A stretch of 64,000 nucleotides of DNA, taken from contig NC_052400.1 of the NCBI RefSeq assembly GCF_009389715.1, positions 21,359,674-21,423,673 of the forward strand, read 5' to 3'. Both the position numbers and the translations under genes were made by a program. Source of the stretch: Phoenix dactylifera (taxonomy: Eukaryota; Streptophyta; Magnoliopsida; Arecales; Arecaceae). Below the pieces are notes generated by a model. It saw only the letters and a program-made list of their open reading frames with translations. It made no database searches and was not told the origin of the DNA. Positions 1 to 12,336 of this stretch are shown here, in pieces. Position 1 is the first letter of the stretch, and the number at the start of each line of letters is the position of its first letter.

Positions 1-540
1 TGTATGTGCATATGTATATGTATGTATCTATATGTGCATATGTGTATGTATGTATGTATATGTGCATATATATATGTATGTATGTATATGTGCATATATA
101 TATGTATGTATGTATATGTGCATATATATATATGTATGTATGTACGTATTTGTATATACAAATATGTACATATATGTATGCATAGGTATATATATACACA
201 TATGTATACATATTGTAAATATACATATATGTACGTATTAGTTATCTATCTATGTGTATACATATGTATATGTATGTATGTACGTATGGGTATGTTTGTA
301 CATGAGTATATATGTATCTACATATTTGTATATACAAATGTGTACATATATGAATGCATATGTATATGCATATATATTTGTATATATACATATATGTATA
401 CATATTTGTATATATACATATATGTATATACATATATGTACGTACTTGTATATACAAATACATATATACATATATACATGCACACACACATACATATACA
501 TATATATATATAATATATATGTGTGTGCGCGCATGCATAA
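1..540. repeat. TATG/TATA-rich microsatellite tract
   Basis: About 540 bp are built almost wholly from interleaved TATG, TGTA and TATA units, with a CA-rich patch near 480-500 and a GT/GC patch near 521-533. All six frames stay open because the units lack most stop words, so the long Tyr/Ile/Met/Cys/His/Val reading frames here are artefacts of the repeat, not genes. It runs off the left edge of the window. Confidence 0.95.
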
Positions 541-2144
541 ATGTGTATGAGTGTCGTAAAAGACTGTAGGCTATTAACATAGTACGCACTTTGCATGATA
601 GCATCAACTTTTACAAGCTCATCATTTAGTCAACACATTCAAATCCGACCCCAATCCATACTTCACACTTAAATATTAACATCATAAACTACAAAATTAA
701 AAGAAGAAAGAAAAAGCCCTCCTCATGCGGTGAGGAAGTATCTTGGATATATCCAAGAAGTATCCAGGATTTTTTTTCAATATTGAGAATAGGATAAAGT
801 ATCAAGCATATATCCAAGAAGCATCTGATGAGTATTAGTATATGATACAGACACAGCATGTGACTTGAAGTATTCATGCTTCTTAAATTGAGGATTGTTT
901 TTCTAGTTAGGGTTAAACGAAAAAAAAAGAAAGAAATCGTAATGCAGCGAAAATGTTGAAGTATCCAAATGCATATTGTGTTGTTTTCATATTTTCCTTG
1001 GGTTTATGTTCAAACATTTAATGGCAATTTAGGACTATAGATGTGAATCAATAAGACTTCATATGCACTAGCACCTTCAGGAAATACATATACCTCTCGT
1101 AGGTAAATGGTTGCTGCTACTAGCAATGGGATATCAGAGCTTGTCATTAAGGAGCAGTACAGATAAATAATGATGCAACAACAAAACAAAAATGGCAGGA
1201 GTTGATCAATGACTTGGAAGCATATGCAAATATAGTCAGATCTTCTATCCAAAGTTAAGTAGACATGTTGGTATCTACTGTGATTTGCTAGTTTTTTTGG
1301 TCGATTGCAGTGGCTCTCAGATTTGTGCTCATCTTTTCACGATGACTTGGCCAAATCATTTCTTGAACTTGCTGCCACTTTTCTGATCACATGTGTGTGT
1401 CAAACTTCTCTTATTTATTAAAGATCAATCAAGGATCCAGGTGCCTGGAAAATAAAATGTTTGAGATATTGTGATATTTTACTTTTATAAATAGCATCTA
1501 AGAATTAACTGAAGGATTAACAGATAGATGAGTCTGCAATGTGAACAGGCTAACAGACATGATGGATTTACATATTGCTAGCGGACAGAAGACACAACAA
1601 CACATGAAGATCAAGCGTAACGACCTGAGATTAAAAAATATTAAGCAAAAATGTTAAAATAACAAACTATGAGTGTGATAATTCAATTTTTTAGGCCTTC
1701 ATTTAGATTCACATGTAACAATTTCCAAATGCTACAGGCACAATCTTCCTAAATCCTAATTACTTTCACCATACAATATAAAGGAAATAAAAAGGAAAGC
1801 AAATCTAATTCATTTCCTGAAAATACTTTTTCTACCAACACGATTTTCAAGTTGAAGGGTAGATGATGTGTTAATCAATAGGATGCTAGATAAAAAAGAA
1901 CCAACAAGGGAAAAATAGTAAGTAGAATTTTTTTTAACTGATTAATACTAAATTCAAATTTTGAAAAAGATTAGGTCTTAAAGTTCCCCGAAACATGTCT
2001 AAATAAAGTGGAAAACTGGGATGTTCTAACGAAAAACAATCTGTCAGTTCTGAACAACAGGTAGTCAAGAATGTCTATATTAAGGTAATCTCAAGCCATC
2101 TCCAGCAAAATCATGACATAATTCAAGGAGGGGGGAAAAGCAAC
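541..2144 (-). other. Intron 2 (partial) of the YLPM1-like gene, no exon seen
   Basis: The donor GT of the YLPM1-like gene lies at 2144-2143 on the minus strand. Leftward to the microsatellite I looked on the minus strand for the expected continuation of the P-loop (Ser-Gly-Lys-Ser followed by a kinase-like domain) and found none. The region is AT-rich and unremarkable. I therefore treat it as intron, with the remaining exons beyond the window, though a small exon could have been missed. Confidence 0.5.
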
Positions 2145-5100
2145 CTGGAAGCCCTCGAAGGATGACAACAATATGATCAGGACGAGAGGCACGATGTGGC
2201 TGCTTAAACAAGTGACAAGCATCAATAACTGTTGGTTTATCCTTAAGAGAATTGTTCAATGAAAATGCTTGCCCTCCTTCTTCCAGATATTGCTTTGATG
2301 GTGCTTGATGAATGAATGGTAATCCCTGCATTGTTATATTTGATCTCATACATCACAATTTTATGTTATACAACTTTGCACACAAGAAAAATGTATAAAA
2401 CACAATTACAGTCAAATTAGACACCCATCAGCATGATTATAAGGTAAAATATCAACTTCTCTGCCACCAGAATTGCCAATTAGAAGACAACGAATTGCAG
2501 TCACATTTCACATCCATTATCATATGATAACATTGGGAATGCAATCAAATGAAAATGTCCAGTTATAGATAGAAACCAATAATATGATTGAAACAAACAG
2601 TTCAAACGTCAACCAGTAGAATGATTTAAGCTGATTAGCATCATCAGTGGAGGCTCCCCTCTGTTAAAAGTTGCCTGAAACAAGAACCTAAAACAAATTC
2701 ACAAAGGTTCAAATATATTAACCACAGAGGTTCCCTAGAAGTCTTTAGTTATTGGCTTGGGAATTGCTGGTAGAATGTTGGAACCACAGATAAAAAACCT
2801 TAGCAAGAGATTCTCCAATACTAACAATATGGTTTAAACCAAGTAGGGATTTAAGGTAATGAGAGAGAAGTAAATAAAGATGATATCAATAGTGAAAGAT
2901 GGGGAAAATTTGGAAACTTCCACAAAGGGGAAGCACTTAAAGACCACCAAATGAGACAAGTTAGTCGATCATAGAGCATCAATAAACTTCTTCAAGATGG
3001 CAACTCATCACAAATATAGCATCTTTTCTACTTCAAACTGATGACACATTAAAAGACGCACCATAGATTAAAGCAGAATAAATCTAAGCTTCTTAGCACA
3101 AATCTACCTAACCATACTTCAGTATGACAGACTCAAAGTAACATCTAATGTCACTCATGCAGAAGCATCAAGCTAGTTTCACATGCTAATAATTACTGAA
3201 ATAGGACTAACATATAACTAGAAATCTGTAAGACGCTAAGTTAGATTTTGCAGCCAAATGCCTTAAAAGTCACAAGTCCAGGTCGAGTCATGCCTCGGTG
3301 ACAGTATAAACTAACTGAACCCACACATTTTAACATAAACATGTACATTTGGGCAACTAACCTCACTTGTTTGGTCACGATTGTAGTTAAAGTAGGTTTC
3401 TTCTTTTCTTTCTTTGCTTTTTTATGATGGGTCTAATGTCAAACAAATCCAGTTGCACTACTAGGACCTAGTTTGAATTACGAGATCATCTAGAGTATGT
3501 GTAATGTATGGTTACTCAAAACTTTTTCAAGAATAAACCCTTCAAAAAAGTCAAGTTAAACCCATATAGGCAGACAAAAACAATCCGCAAAATACATGGT
3601 ATATCCACCTCTTGGCTTACTAGTATACCATGGTGCAGATTACACCATGAAGTTGGACTGAACGTTATGACAAGATTGCATGATAATATCACAATAAAAG
3701 AGGAAGGGAAGAGTAAGGGAAAATTTAATAGTTTAAACAAAAATTGAAAGCTAAGCTGATGGGAAGAGTGGGAATTTAAGAATAGAATCAATTATTCAAA
3801 GTGGTAATCATACCTCAGTAGTAAACTCAGTAGAAATATGAACAGGTGGCTCATTGTAGCGACTGGATTGCGGCAACGGATGATGCTCAGAAAACGCTTG
3901 AGTATTAGGTGGAAATGACGTGGTAGCTGAAGTGCTAGTCAGGACAGGAAAAAGTGTGGAAGGCATTGTGGATGATGAAGAGGTTGCTTGAGTATGTACT
4001 TCCGGAGGAGGTGGTGGTGGCAGAGAAGTAAACATTTGAGAATTATGTACCTGACCAAGCATTTCTGCAGTCATATTACCACCGTTACTTTTACCTGGCA
4101 AGGGCGGGTAGCCTCCTTGGTTGCCACAAACCGGACCAGCTTGTTCTGCTGAGGTGAAAGTTCCAGGTCCAAATGGCTTGTAAACATCCTCAGGAACTGG
4201 AGGCTTAAGTTCAGAAGGGGTTTGCATCACATCAGCATACTGGCCGTAGTCCGTCTCAGAATACTGAGGATGCTTTAGAAATCCATGAAAGGATTTCTCG
4301 ACTGGATGGAATTGTTGGTGATCATTAGCATAATACTTCCCATGCGGACCTTCTGATGCATAATCAGGTGCCTTCCGAGAATCATAAAAGGCTCTTCGTT
4401 CCTCTGCAACGTGAGCTACATGATTTTCTGAATCCACTCCTAAATCACCCTGTCTGTAACTTTTGGGTGGCTGAAAAGACGCATCAGGGTGAACGATTCT
4501 TGCACCCACGTATTCTCCAGATTGAGGGTTATAAGCACCACCTCGTTCAAAATCCACCCTTTCAAGAGGTACAAACCGGTCGCTGCTCTGAGGATTCACA
4601 GCTCCCGAGAAATTCCAATGGTCCTCGTTTGCATTTGGCTGACGGTGATTTTGCTGGCTAAAAGCATGTTCTTGGGGCAACAACGAACCATTCCTGCCCA
4701 CCGAGCCAGTCCCTAGGGCATGAAAACCGTGATCAGCTCCAACGCTCTGGTACTGTTTCTGGATGCCGTCGTGACCAAACCTATCCGTTCTGTATTCGCC
4801 ATTCAATTGCTGCGGCCCTTCCGTAGAATGTTGCCACCCGTGATCTCGAATTAAATTCAATCTTCGTTCGTCATCCGCTGAGAACCTGCCAAGGGTATAA
4901 TCGTACCGATTGTAGGGGTGCGGAGGAGGAGGAAAATTACCCATCGCAGGATCTTCTACTCGCATCCTCTTCCGGGAGTTCTCTCTTTCCAAGAACTCTT
5001 CTTGAACGAAAAGCTGCGATGGATGAAAAGCAGGACGAAGAGGGTGCTCCCTCTCCAAGGCGAGGTTCCTAACCCAAGGCTCCGGGCCTCTTGCAGCCGG

Positions 5101-5343
5101 CTCCGGGAACGGCATCGGTGGAGCCGCTCGAGGGTTCCGGAAAGGCGTGTCGTAGACGGGCCGAGGGAACGGGGGGTCGCGGAGGAAGGGCGGATGGATC
5201 TCGGGAGGAAAGCGGCGGAGGTGCTCGCCAGCGTACCGGTTGTGATCGAAAGCGGGGGGCGGCGGGCAGAAGGGGAAGTGAAGGGTTGAGCAGACGGGGC
5301 AGAGGCGGCCTTGGATCGGCCGGAATCGCCATGGATTGTCCAT
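2145..5343 (-). CDS. YLPM1-like P-loop NTPase, 5' part (partial gene)
   Basis: Two coding exons are visible. Exon 1 is 5343-3814 (510 codons) and ends in phase 0 at a GAG|GTATGA donor. Exon 2 is 2325-2145 (181 nt), after a TGCAG acceptor, and ends in phase 1. The start Met opens MDNPWRFRPIQG, followed by a Cys-Pro-Val-Cys...Cys cluster at about residues 14-25, then a long Pro/Arg/Tyr/Gln-rich, probably disordered region. Exon 2 ends in VVILRGLPG, the first half of a Walker A loop, so the intron splits the nucleotide-binding motif. This arrangement (disordered N-terminus, then a polynucleotide-kinase-like P-loop domain) matches the nuclear YLPM1/ZAP3 family and its plant homologues. The family is linked to RNA-associated nuclear roles in animals; the plant role is not clear. 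The catalytic remainder lies left of the window. Identification rests on the P-loop start and general make-up. The start could be further upstream, because the frame stays open to 5700. Confidence 0.78.
2326..3813 (-). other. Intron 1 of the YLPM1-like gene
   Basis: The intron is 1488 bp. Phase 0 on both sides joins GAG to GGA without needing an extra exon. The contents are AT-rich with no recognisable mobile element. Short open frames on both strands near 3508-3791 have no family resemblance. Confidence 0.8.
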
Positions 5344-6182
5344 CGCGAGCTCGATCCTGGGAGCTAGAGTTTGGGAGGAGGATCTAGGGTTCCGGCGGCG
5401 AGGCTCGCGTATAGGGCTTGGAGAGTTCTTGAAATTTGATCGTACCTGAGCCGAGAGAGAGGACAAGGGGGCATGGGATGAAGAGAGGTCGCGAGACTTA
5501 AAAAGGCGTCGGAAGGCCGGTGCTAAAGGTTTTTTAAACCCGGTCTGGTTTTCATTACAACGGTTTGTTTTCCTCGCGGTCCGGTTCATCAGGATTCGGG
5601 TTCCGCCGAGATTTTCATCAACGCCTTCATTCGTGGTAGTAACGGCCGTTAGTTTCCGACCCCATCCTCTCGTTCGATTTTCTCTAATAAAATATTCCAT
5701 TAACTTAATAAAATATTATATATAAGAATAATACTTTGAAAAATATCGCGTTTTCGTTCCATCTACCATTTCTTTTCTATCCTAAATATCCTTTCACCTC
5801 TTTTACCCTGCATGCATAAATTATATTTAAATAGCTTTAATTATTTTTAAAAATAAAATAATGAAAATTATAATTTTTAAAGATGAAATAAAAGAACAAA
5901 TTAAACTCTAATCACTCTTTTTTTAGGATAAGAAGAAAATACGAAAAGCATCCCACTATTTCCTTTAAAAGCTATACATAATATAATCTAAAATTTTACT
6001 TTTTGTGTTCCCGTCTCAAACATGTATTTGAAGTATCCGATGCTGGTGGCTATAAAAATAGTTGACATTAGTATTTTTGTTATGGATAAAATGTTAGCTA
6101 TTCCTGTAAAGAATAACTGAATGACATGTTAAAAAAACTTGGTTTTGTTTTTTACGATTACATTGAGGACTAAGGCTGAATT
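5344..6182. promoter_or_regulatory. Leader and promoter region upstream of the YLPM1-like gene
   Basis: 5344-5660 is GC-rich and contains the transcribed leader or an N-terminal extension on the minus strand. Beyond about 5700 the sequence turns sharply AT-rich. No single TATA box can be assigned with confidence. A donor-like CTCAG|GTACGA on the minus strand near 5440-5450 could belong to a leader intron. Nothing else is seen up to the tRNA-like fragment. Confidence 0.4.
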
Positions 6183-6250
6183 GTCAGGATGGCCGAGTGC
6201 GGGCGGACAGACGCTCAAACTAGACTGGCTTCAAGCTCGGTTTTTATGCA
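6183..6250 (+). pseudogene. tRNA-Leu-like fragment (pseudo-tRNA or SINE head)
   Basis: GTCAGGATGGCCGAGTG at 6183-6199 matches the acceptor strand and D-arm (A box) of plant tRNA-Leu exactly as I know it. It continues into a degraded anticodon-arm-like stretch (CAGACGCTCAA). No intact T-arm or B box (GGTTCRANNC) follows, and the expected 3' acceptor strand is missing, so it cannot be a functional tRNA. It may be a truncated tRNA gene copy or the head of a tRNA-derived retroposon. Confidence 0.55.
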
Positions 6251-6623
6251 TGGTCGGGCAACATCATGACATAAACACACTGCAAGCGCGCGCACAAAGG
6301 AAGGAGAATAAAAAAAAAAAAGCAAGCAATATGTATCTGCTTAAACCAGCTTTCAGTTCTTGCCGGTCACAGTGAAATGATGTTGGAGGAAATCTCTACT
6401 CCTAGACACCCAACTAAAATTATTCATACAATCCAAACGTAAACCAAGAAGAACCTAATACTGCAGTAAGAGGGAAGTAAAAGAAAAAAAAAAACAGCAG
6501 CAGTCATAAAATCAATAAAGACGCTTCTGTCACAATGCGTAGGTCTTATTTCCTTTTGATTCTAACTTTTTCCATTTGAACAAGTGCGGAATGGAAGTGA
6601 CGTGATGCTCAGGAGATCTTTCA
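6251..6623 (-). other. 3' untranslated region and downstream flank of the porin gene
   Basis: This holds the 3' trailer of the porin gene on the minus strand and A-rich runs (6309-6320, 6484-6494). No gene is seen. The exact cleavage site is not resolvable. Confidence 0.45.
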
Positions 6624-9600
6624 TTATGGCCTAAGCACCAAGGACAGGCCAACCTTGGAGCTCTTCTCGATTGCCTTGGTATCAACCTCCCCAGTAATGG
6701 TAAGGAATGATTTAGGCCTCCACTCATGCTGGATAAGAGCACTAGCTTTACCATAATTGTTGAACCGAGCCTTAACCAGGGTCAGAGGGTCCAGTGCATG
6801 TTGCGTCCCAAATGTGAGTGTGTTTTTCTGATTGCTTGAGAAGCTGTGGGTAAGCTCAGCCCCAACTGCTGTGCTTGATAATGGACTGACCAAGTGATAA
6901 TAGGAAGCATTCACGCAATCTCCCTTGTCATTCCTGCATGCAAATTTCAGACTGATGTATCAGACTCCACAATCTAGCACTTCAGTTCGAAAATTAGTTG
7001 GGTGTTTCATTTAAAAGATAGCATTCATTTTACACTTAACAGAACATTTACAGTTAATTTCATGTTTCCATCGGGACAAAAAAACACTAAAAATAGACAG
7101 TTCACTACAGAGATACTCACACGGTCAGCGAGGCAATCAGATCAGCATTGGTGATGCTCAACCCAGCATTGCACTTTATGAAGTCTCCATTTGCAGTATC
7201 GAATGATACGTCGGCACCAACAGCAACAGCATCAGTTCCAACTACACCAGAAAGGTTGACAATGGGATTGGCAGTTAATCCAATACTAGCATTAACCCCT
7301 CCATGATCATGCAGGTATTGCAGTTCAACCTGAAGTCAACCAAAAAGTGAAAAAGGATTCAGACAATTTTCAGTTCATGTATGTGTATATATTCGAGGCT
7401 TAAAAAGAATTACCTGATGTAGCAGAAAACAAGATTAACAAATAGATAATTATCTACCTTTCCAGATCTCTGATCGGGCACCACAAAGCTGAAAATTGTC
7501 TTCAACCCAGGAGTGGCAAGTTCATCGACTGTAACTGTTGTTGAAAGCTGGTAGAGGAAAAAACACAGATGAAAGTTATCATCTCATAGTTGTCACTTTC
7601 AAAAGCACAAAAGATTAGCATATGCCCATGCTACTTATATGCTCTTGGATATAATGCCAGGTAGAAGTACAAATAGTTTTGCTACAGGCCGCATAATAGA
7701 GTGTGGAACGCTTTGGATTTTTTCCCGATCAAAGCTTAATACTTAAATTATATATCCTAATTAAAACAAGTATCCAACCACATATAAATAAGTTCCTAAT
7801 AAATTCTTATAACAAATGATAGTGATACTTCTTCAAGAGAAGACTGCAGAATATAAAAGTATACATAGCATAATAAAATAATAGATTCACTCCTTAAACA
7901 ACTTACATTAGAGTCTGAATTTGCTTTGACATCAACAGTGATATTCTTGTTCTTCAACTGAGATTGAATCTCACCAAAAATCAGTTCATTTTTCTTTGTA
8001 CCAGATGCTGTAATGGCCTGCAACGTAAAACAGAGTGTGCATCTGAATTGACCAAGATAGACATACTTCATGCCAGATCAAAAGGAAACACGTAATACAT
8101 CCTGAAAAATGTGTGTTATGATTAACAGACAATCTAGAAACAAAATTTCATCACTAGGTCAACATGTTCTGCCAGTAGCTAGTGAAGTCTCCCTCTAAGG
8201 ATAACAACATGAAGGTGTACATCAAAAGTTTATTAGGCATTGCAGTGTATATTCAACAAATAATATGTTTCTTTGTTACTAAGTATTCATGTACAAATGA
8301 CACCAATAATCAGCTCAACATGCAGATAGTACATCATTCCTGCCCTTCCACCCACATGCAGAAAGCATGGTTGGCAATATACATACATATGTGCAACAGA
8401 GGTGCACATTCACACGCACAAACATAAATAGTTTTTTTGTTTCTTTTTTTCACTTTAGATAGCTAAATTACTCATTAATGCAGGTGTTGGTAATGAATAT
8501 TAATTTACTTTTCGACCTTGATAAACTACCGTAGCCCAGATGCACAACCCTGAAAAATGAGGATTAGCGCCAAAAAACCGTTGCCTATAGTGGATCTGCC
8601 ACCCATGCATATGCCCCTCAAACCCCTAAACAATGCTAAACCTGATTTTTTAGGGTTATTCATCTCGCAACATGTCAGTTTAACAAATTTTTCCCCTTTG
8701 GTACCTTCCTATCAAACGTCCCAAGTAATATGATACAAAAGAGAGAACAATTTTTAAACCTAGAAAAACTCTCAAATATTTTCAAATATCAGGAGTTGGC
8801 ATTTCTGTGAAGATCAAAATGCATGCCAGAGCTTCTGACTTCTGGAAATTATAATAAAGGATGCATCAGATATTCAATTGTTAATGACGTAAAGGTGTAT
8901 AGATTAATGATTTACTATATCATGGATATGATAAATTATGGTACTTCTTTGATTAAATTTGTAATTATGTAAGTATATTCAGTGCAATATCCTACTTAGA
9001 CATGCACAGGCACACATGCATCCACATCATTATGTCTATGCCTCTCATTTATGAACCACACAATACCCATGTAAATACCAACCAAAATACAAGAATCAGA
9101 AAAAAGATTCAAGACCACAAAACAATAAATCACTTGATTATTCTTATAAGAAAGATCAAAGCAGAAGATAAGAAAAGGACAGCAAAAAAGCATGTGGCTT
9201 TTAGAAAGGTTTCCAATTTATGTTGGAATATGTATCTGCTATATGGATCAAACCAAAATACAAATGAAACGAGTAAAGTAATCCTCAAAGCCTAAATAGC
9301 TGGTCAAGAAAATTGCATCTCTCAACCTATTCTTAATTTCTACATTATTAGAAATCAGATTGCCATGCAAACATTTGTATGTCTAACATAGTTAAATATA
9401 TGACTACATGAGAAAATATTTGCCAAAACTGACAGCTAAAAAGCATCATGATGGTGGATTTAGAGAATCAATTATTCACACGTTAGGCACAGACAACAGA
9501 ATAATATGCAACATTAGAGATTGTTTGCTAATATTCATTATGTCAATTACAGAAGTACACCAAAGATGATATCTAACACATGTATCACAAAAAGACTCCA

Positions 9601-10744
9601 ACAAGGAGCAGTTAAAACTTCCAAATCGTTGACACACTTATGCAAATGTCTGAAGTGCTAGGACTCATATAAGCATGGCATATAAAGATCATGATGATCA
9701 CATTATGTATACAAATGATAAATTTATGAACATTTATAATTATCAATACACAACAAACATATTCATACATGCACTAGGCACTCAATATCAAAACAAATTT
9801 TAACAATATAGACATGAACTGTGCACCTTCAAGAACAAAACAAGGCACGCCGCATACTGTTGTATACGTCAAAGTTCATCAAAAACTAATGTTCTTTTAT
9901 CTAATCTCGCACTTCGATCGCTTCTATCTTAAACAAGAATTAGTACACAATTAATATAAAAGCATATTGATAATGCAAGAAAGGTGCAAAATGAGAAGAT
10001 CGGTCTACAAAGATACATATAACATAAATTTCAAAACATTATTTCCTGAACATCTCCATAAACGCTAAAATTTACAACCCCTAGTCATATCTTTATACAA
10101 AACCTGCAATAATTTCTTTAAGATATCCTATCTCCATTCTTCCAATCAAAGTGATCCAAGATAGACATTTCTAAGCATCCGAAGACTCCCCAAGAAGACA
10201 AAATTTGATTAAATTAAAAAATCTAAAGAAAAATCAAATAGTAGAAGCTGCATATGACGATAGTGAATAAAGAAAACAAGAAACAGCATCAAACAATCAT
10301 CGATCCCGAAACTAACAAGAAGAGAAAATGAACAAGCCTTTAAAATCTCAGCAACAATCCATTTCTTTTAGGAGGGGGAAGCACTGTTTCAGATTACAAA
10401 AGGAAACAGAAGTAGCCCCCACGTAAAACGCCAACGGTGCAGAAACGGAAAAAAGTATATTAAAAAAAAAAAAGCTCATTAAAACAAGAGCACAAATAAA
10501 TTAAGAAAACATAAAATTAAAAAGAAAAAGAAAACACCCACAACTCCATTGGCGGTGTAGGTGGCCACGGTGAACTTCTGGTCCGTATGGTAGTCCTTGT
10601 AAAGAAGATCTGCACCCAAATAAATACATCAAAACAAATTCTTGGAGAAATAACAAGAATTTTAAAAGATTTAGGTTTAATTAATTTGTCGAAACGAATA
10701 CCTCTCGCCTTTTTGCCGATTTCGGAGTAGAGGCCGGGACCCAT
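6624..10744 (-). CDS. VDAC: Mitochondrial outer membrane porin (VDAC), complete, 6 exons
   Basis: Voltage-dependent anion channel, a 19-strand beta-barrel of the mitochondrial outer membrane that passes ATP, ADP and other metabolites. Exons on the minus strand: 10744-10702, 10609-10542, 8017-7907, 7547-7458, 7329-7121, 6933-6624 (stop TAA at 6626-6624). All introns are GT..AG, with phases 1, 0, 0, 0, 2. The CDS is 831 nt and 276 aa, the usual plant VDAC length. The protein starts [15 protein letters not shown] (amphipathic N-terminal helix), carries the conserved Gly-Leu-Lys motif at residues 88-90, and ends in a GLSLVLRP strand. The start is fixed by the family N-terminus, and no upstream in-frame coding is plausible. 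Intron 2 is the long one (2.5 kb). The family is certain, but which plant VDAC paralogue this is cannot be told by eye. Confidence 0.96.
8018..10541 (-). other. Intron 2 of the porin gene
   Basis: This 2524-bp intron separates the first 37 codons from the rest of the porin. It is AT-rich, with no recognisable transposon, RNA gene or additional exon. The two open frames of about 65-97 codons near 9000-9300 are overlapping, low-complexity and unrelated to known families. Confidence 0.8.
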
Positions 10745-12336
10745 GTTTCCTCGCTCAAAATTACTTGAGAGAAACCGAGAGGCTCGAGAGGGATTTTACG
10801 GGAGAGGAGGAGGGGAGGCGAAGCCGCTCGGATTTCTTGGGCGACAGGAAACGAAGATGACCGGATAAATTATAACTGTTTTTTTTAATTTATTCATTAT
10901 TTCTCCTGGTTTTTTTTGGGGGGGGTGCAAACAAGAAATAGTACTAGTTAGCTAGATCACCGTTGATTGTGGAGTGATTTAGATCGTCCGATCTGTGAGA
11001 CCGATCATATGGACGATTGAGATCGAGTTTTCGCGTCGGGGTTTACATTTAATTGCATTGACTCGGTGTCTGCGGTTCTGGTACCGGAGAAAATCTGATA
11101 GAGATGTTTGTGCATGGTGCTATTAAACTTGCCGTTCGATCGCGTTTCAACGGTCATGATCTTGGTGTCGGATTTATTATAGTCGGGTGGAGGGGGGTTC
11201 TGTTGTAAAGTGAGTGGAAGGCGACTCTTGGCGAGCCCAGAACGTTTGAGACACGTGGCGTACTTGGAAGAGGTTTCCAGCAGAGCTTTTGTAATATTTA
11301 TATGATTTTTTTTATAAATATCTTTCTAAAAATTTAAATTTATGTAAATATTCTTTTAAAAATTATATTTATTTTTATATTTTTATAAAATATTATTTTT
11401 TCAAATGCTTCTTAATAAAAAAATTATATTTTATTTTAATTAAAAATAAAATAAAATTTAAAATTATCTTTTTTTTCCCATTGCGAATGAATTATAAATA
11501 TTTCTCTTTTACAAATTCACCCATTAAGACAATTTTAGTTATTTTAATTTAAAATTATTAATTTTTTAACTGCATTAAATAGTATAGGTACATATGCAAA
11601 AATAAAGATAAAAACATAGAATAGCAAAATAAGTATTTTACAAGAGCATATATATAAATATTAATTTTTTAAAAATATTTATATAAAATTTGATATTTAG
11701 AAGGATATTTATTAAAAAAATTTTATTTATATTTTGAGAGTGGAAGAGTTTATATTCGAGCGAGGTGGGGCGAGCCGAGGAGGATGGACGCCTTAGTCGG
11801 ACCGGCTTTAGTTGATATGGACTATGGGCTTCTCTTTCTTAGGCTTATTGGGCTTAGAAAGGATGGGCTAGCCCAAGACAGCCTCGGCCTAAAGTTACGA
11901 GGTTTGGGGAGAAAAAAATTCCTTTGGGGAGCTTCTCGTACGACTTGGGCTCGTATAGCATCTTTAAGATTCGCCTATGTTGTATTCCATTTGGCTTTTT
12001 TTTTTTTTTTTTTTGCTAAGACGGGTGGATCATACTCGATGGGTATGAATACACCGAATAAAATCAAAAAATAAAATACCTCGAAGTACCAGGGGCAACT
12101 CCCCATCTCTGGCCTACAAGGTACTATCGGAGTGACTGGCTTCATAACCGGTTACCCAGTCCGCAACCCCATTAGCTTTACGAAAATATGCTTAACTTGG
12201 AAGGCCCCTCCGTCCCTCACTATTGTCCAAAAATCTTGAAGCAAAGGGCACTTTTAGTTCGTTGTTGAACTGGATAAGTCCAATTCTAGAATTAGGGGCT
12301 ATGGCACCATATCTAGACAGTCGTGACTGCAACATA
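10745..12336. other. Porin promoter and intergenic DNA
   Basis: 10745-10860 is the purine/pyrimidine-biased leader of the porin gene. 10915-11290 is moderately GC-rich and contains the G-box below. 11290-11760 is very AT-rich. 11760-12200 holds GC-richer sequence with short frames but no recognised domain. A T-run at about 11996-12014 may mark an old retroposon end. No gene is supported. Confidence 0.5.
11252..11259. promoter_or_regulatory. G-box/ABRE-like motif CACGTGGC
   Basis: CACGTGGC lies about 510 bp upstream of the porin start codon. It matches the plant G-box/ABRE core bound by bZIP and bHLH factors. Function is only inferred from position. Confidence 0.35.

Noticed and set aside
4-607. 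Several long overlapping open frames at the left edge
   Set aside because: They are translations of the TATG/TATA microsatellite in all frames, rich in Tyr, Ile, Met, Cys and His; no gene signal.
4356-5387. Plus-strand frames of 75-123 codons and a minus frame at 5069-5332
   Set aside because: They are shadows of the GC-rich YLPM1-like exon 1 in other frames; none has homology or splice continuity.
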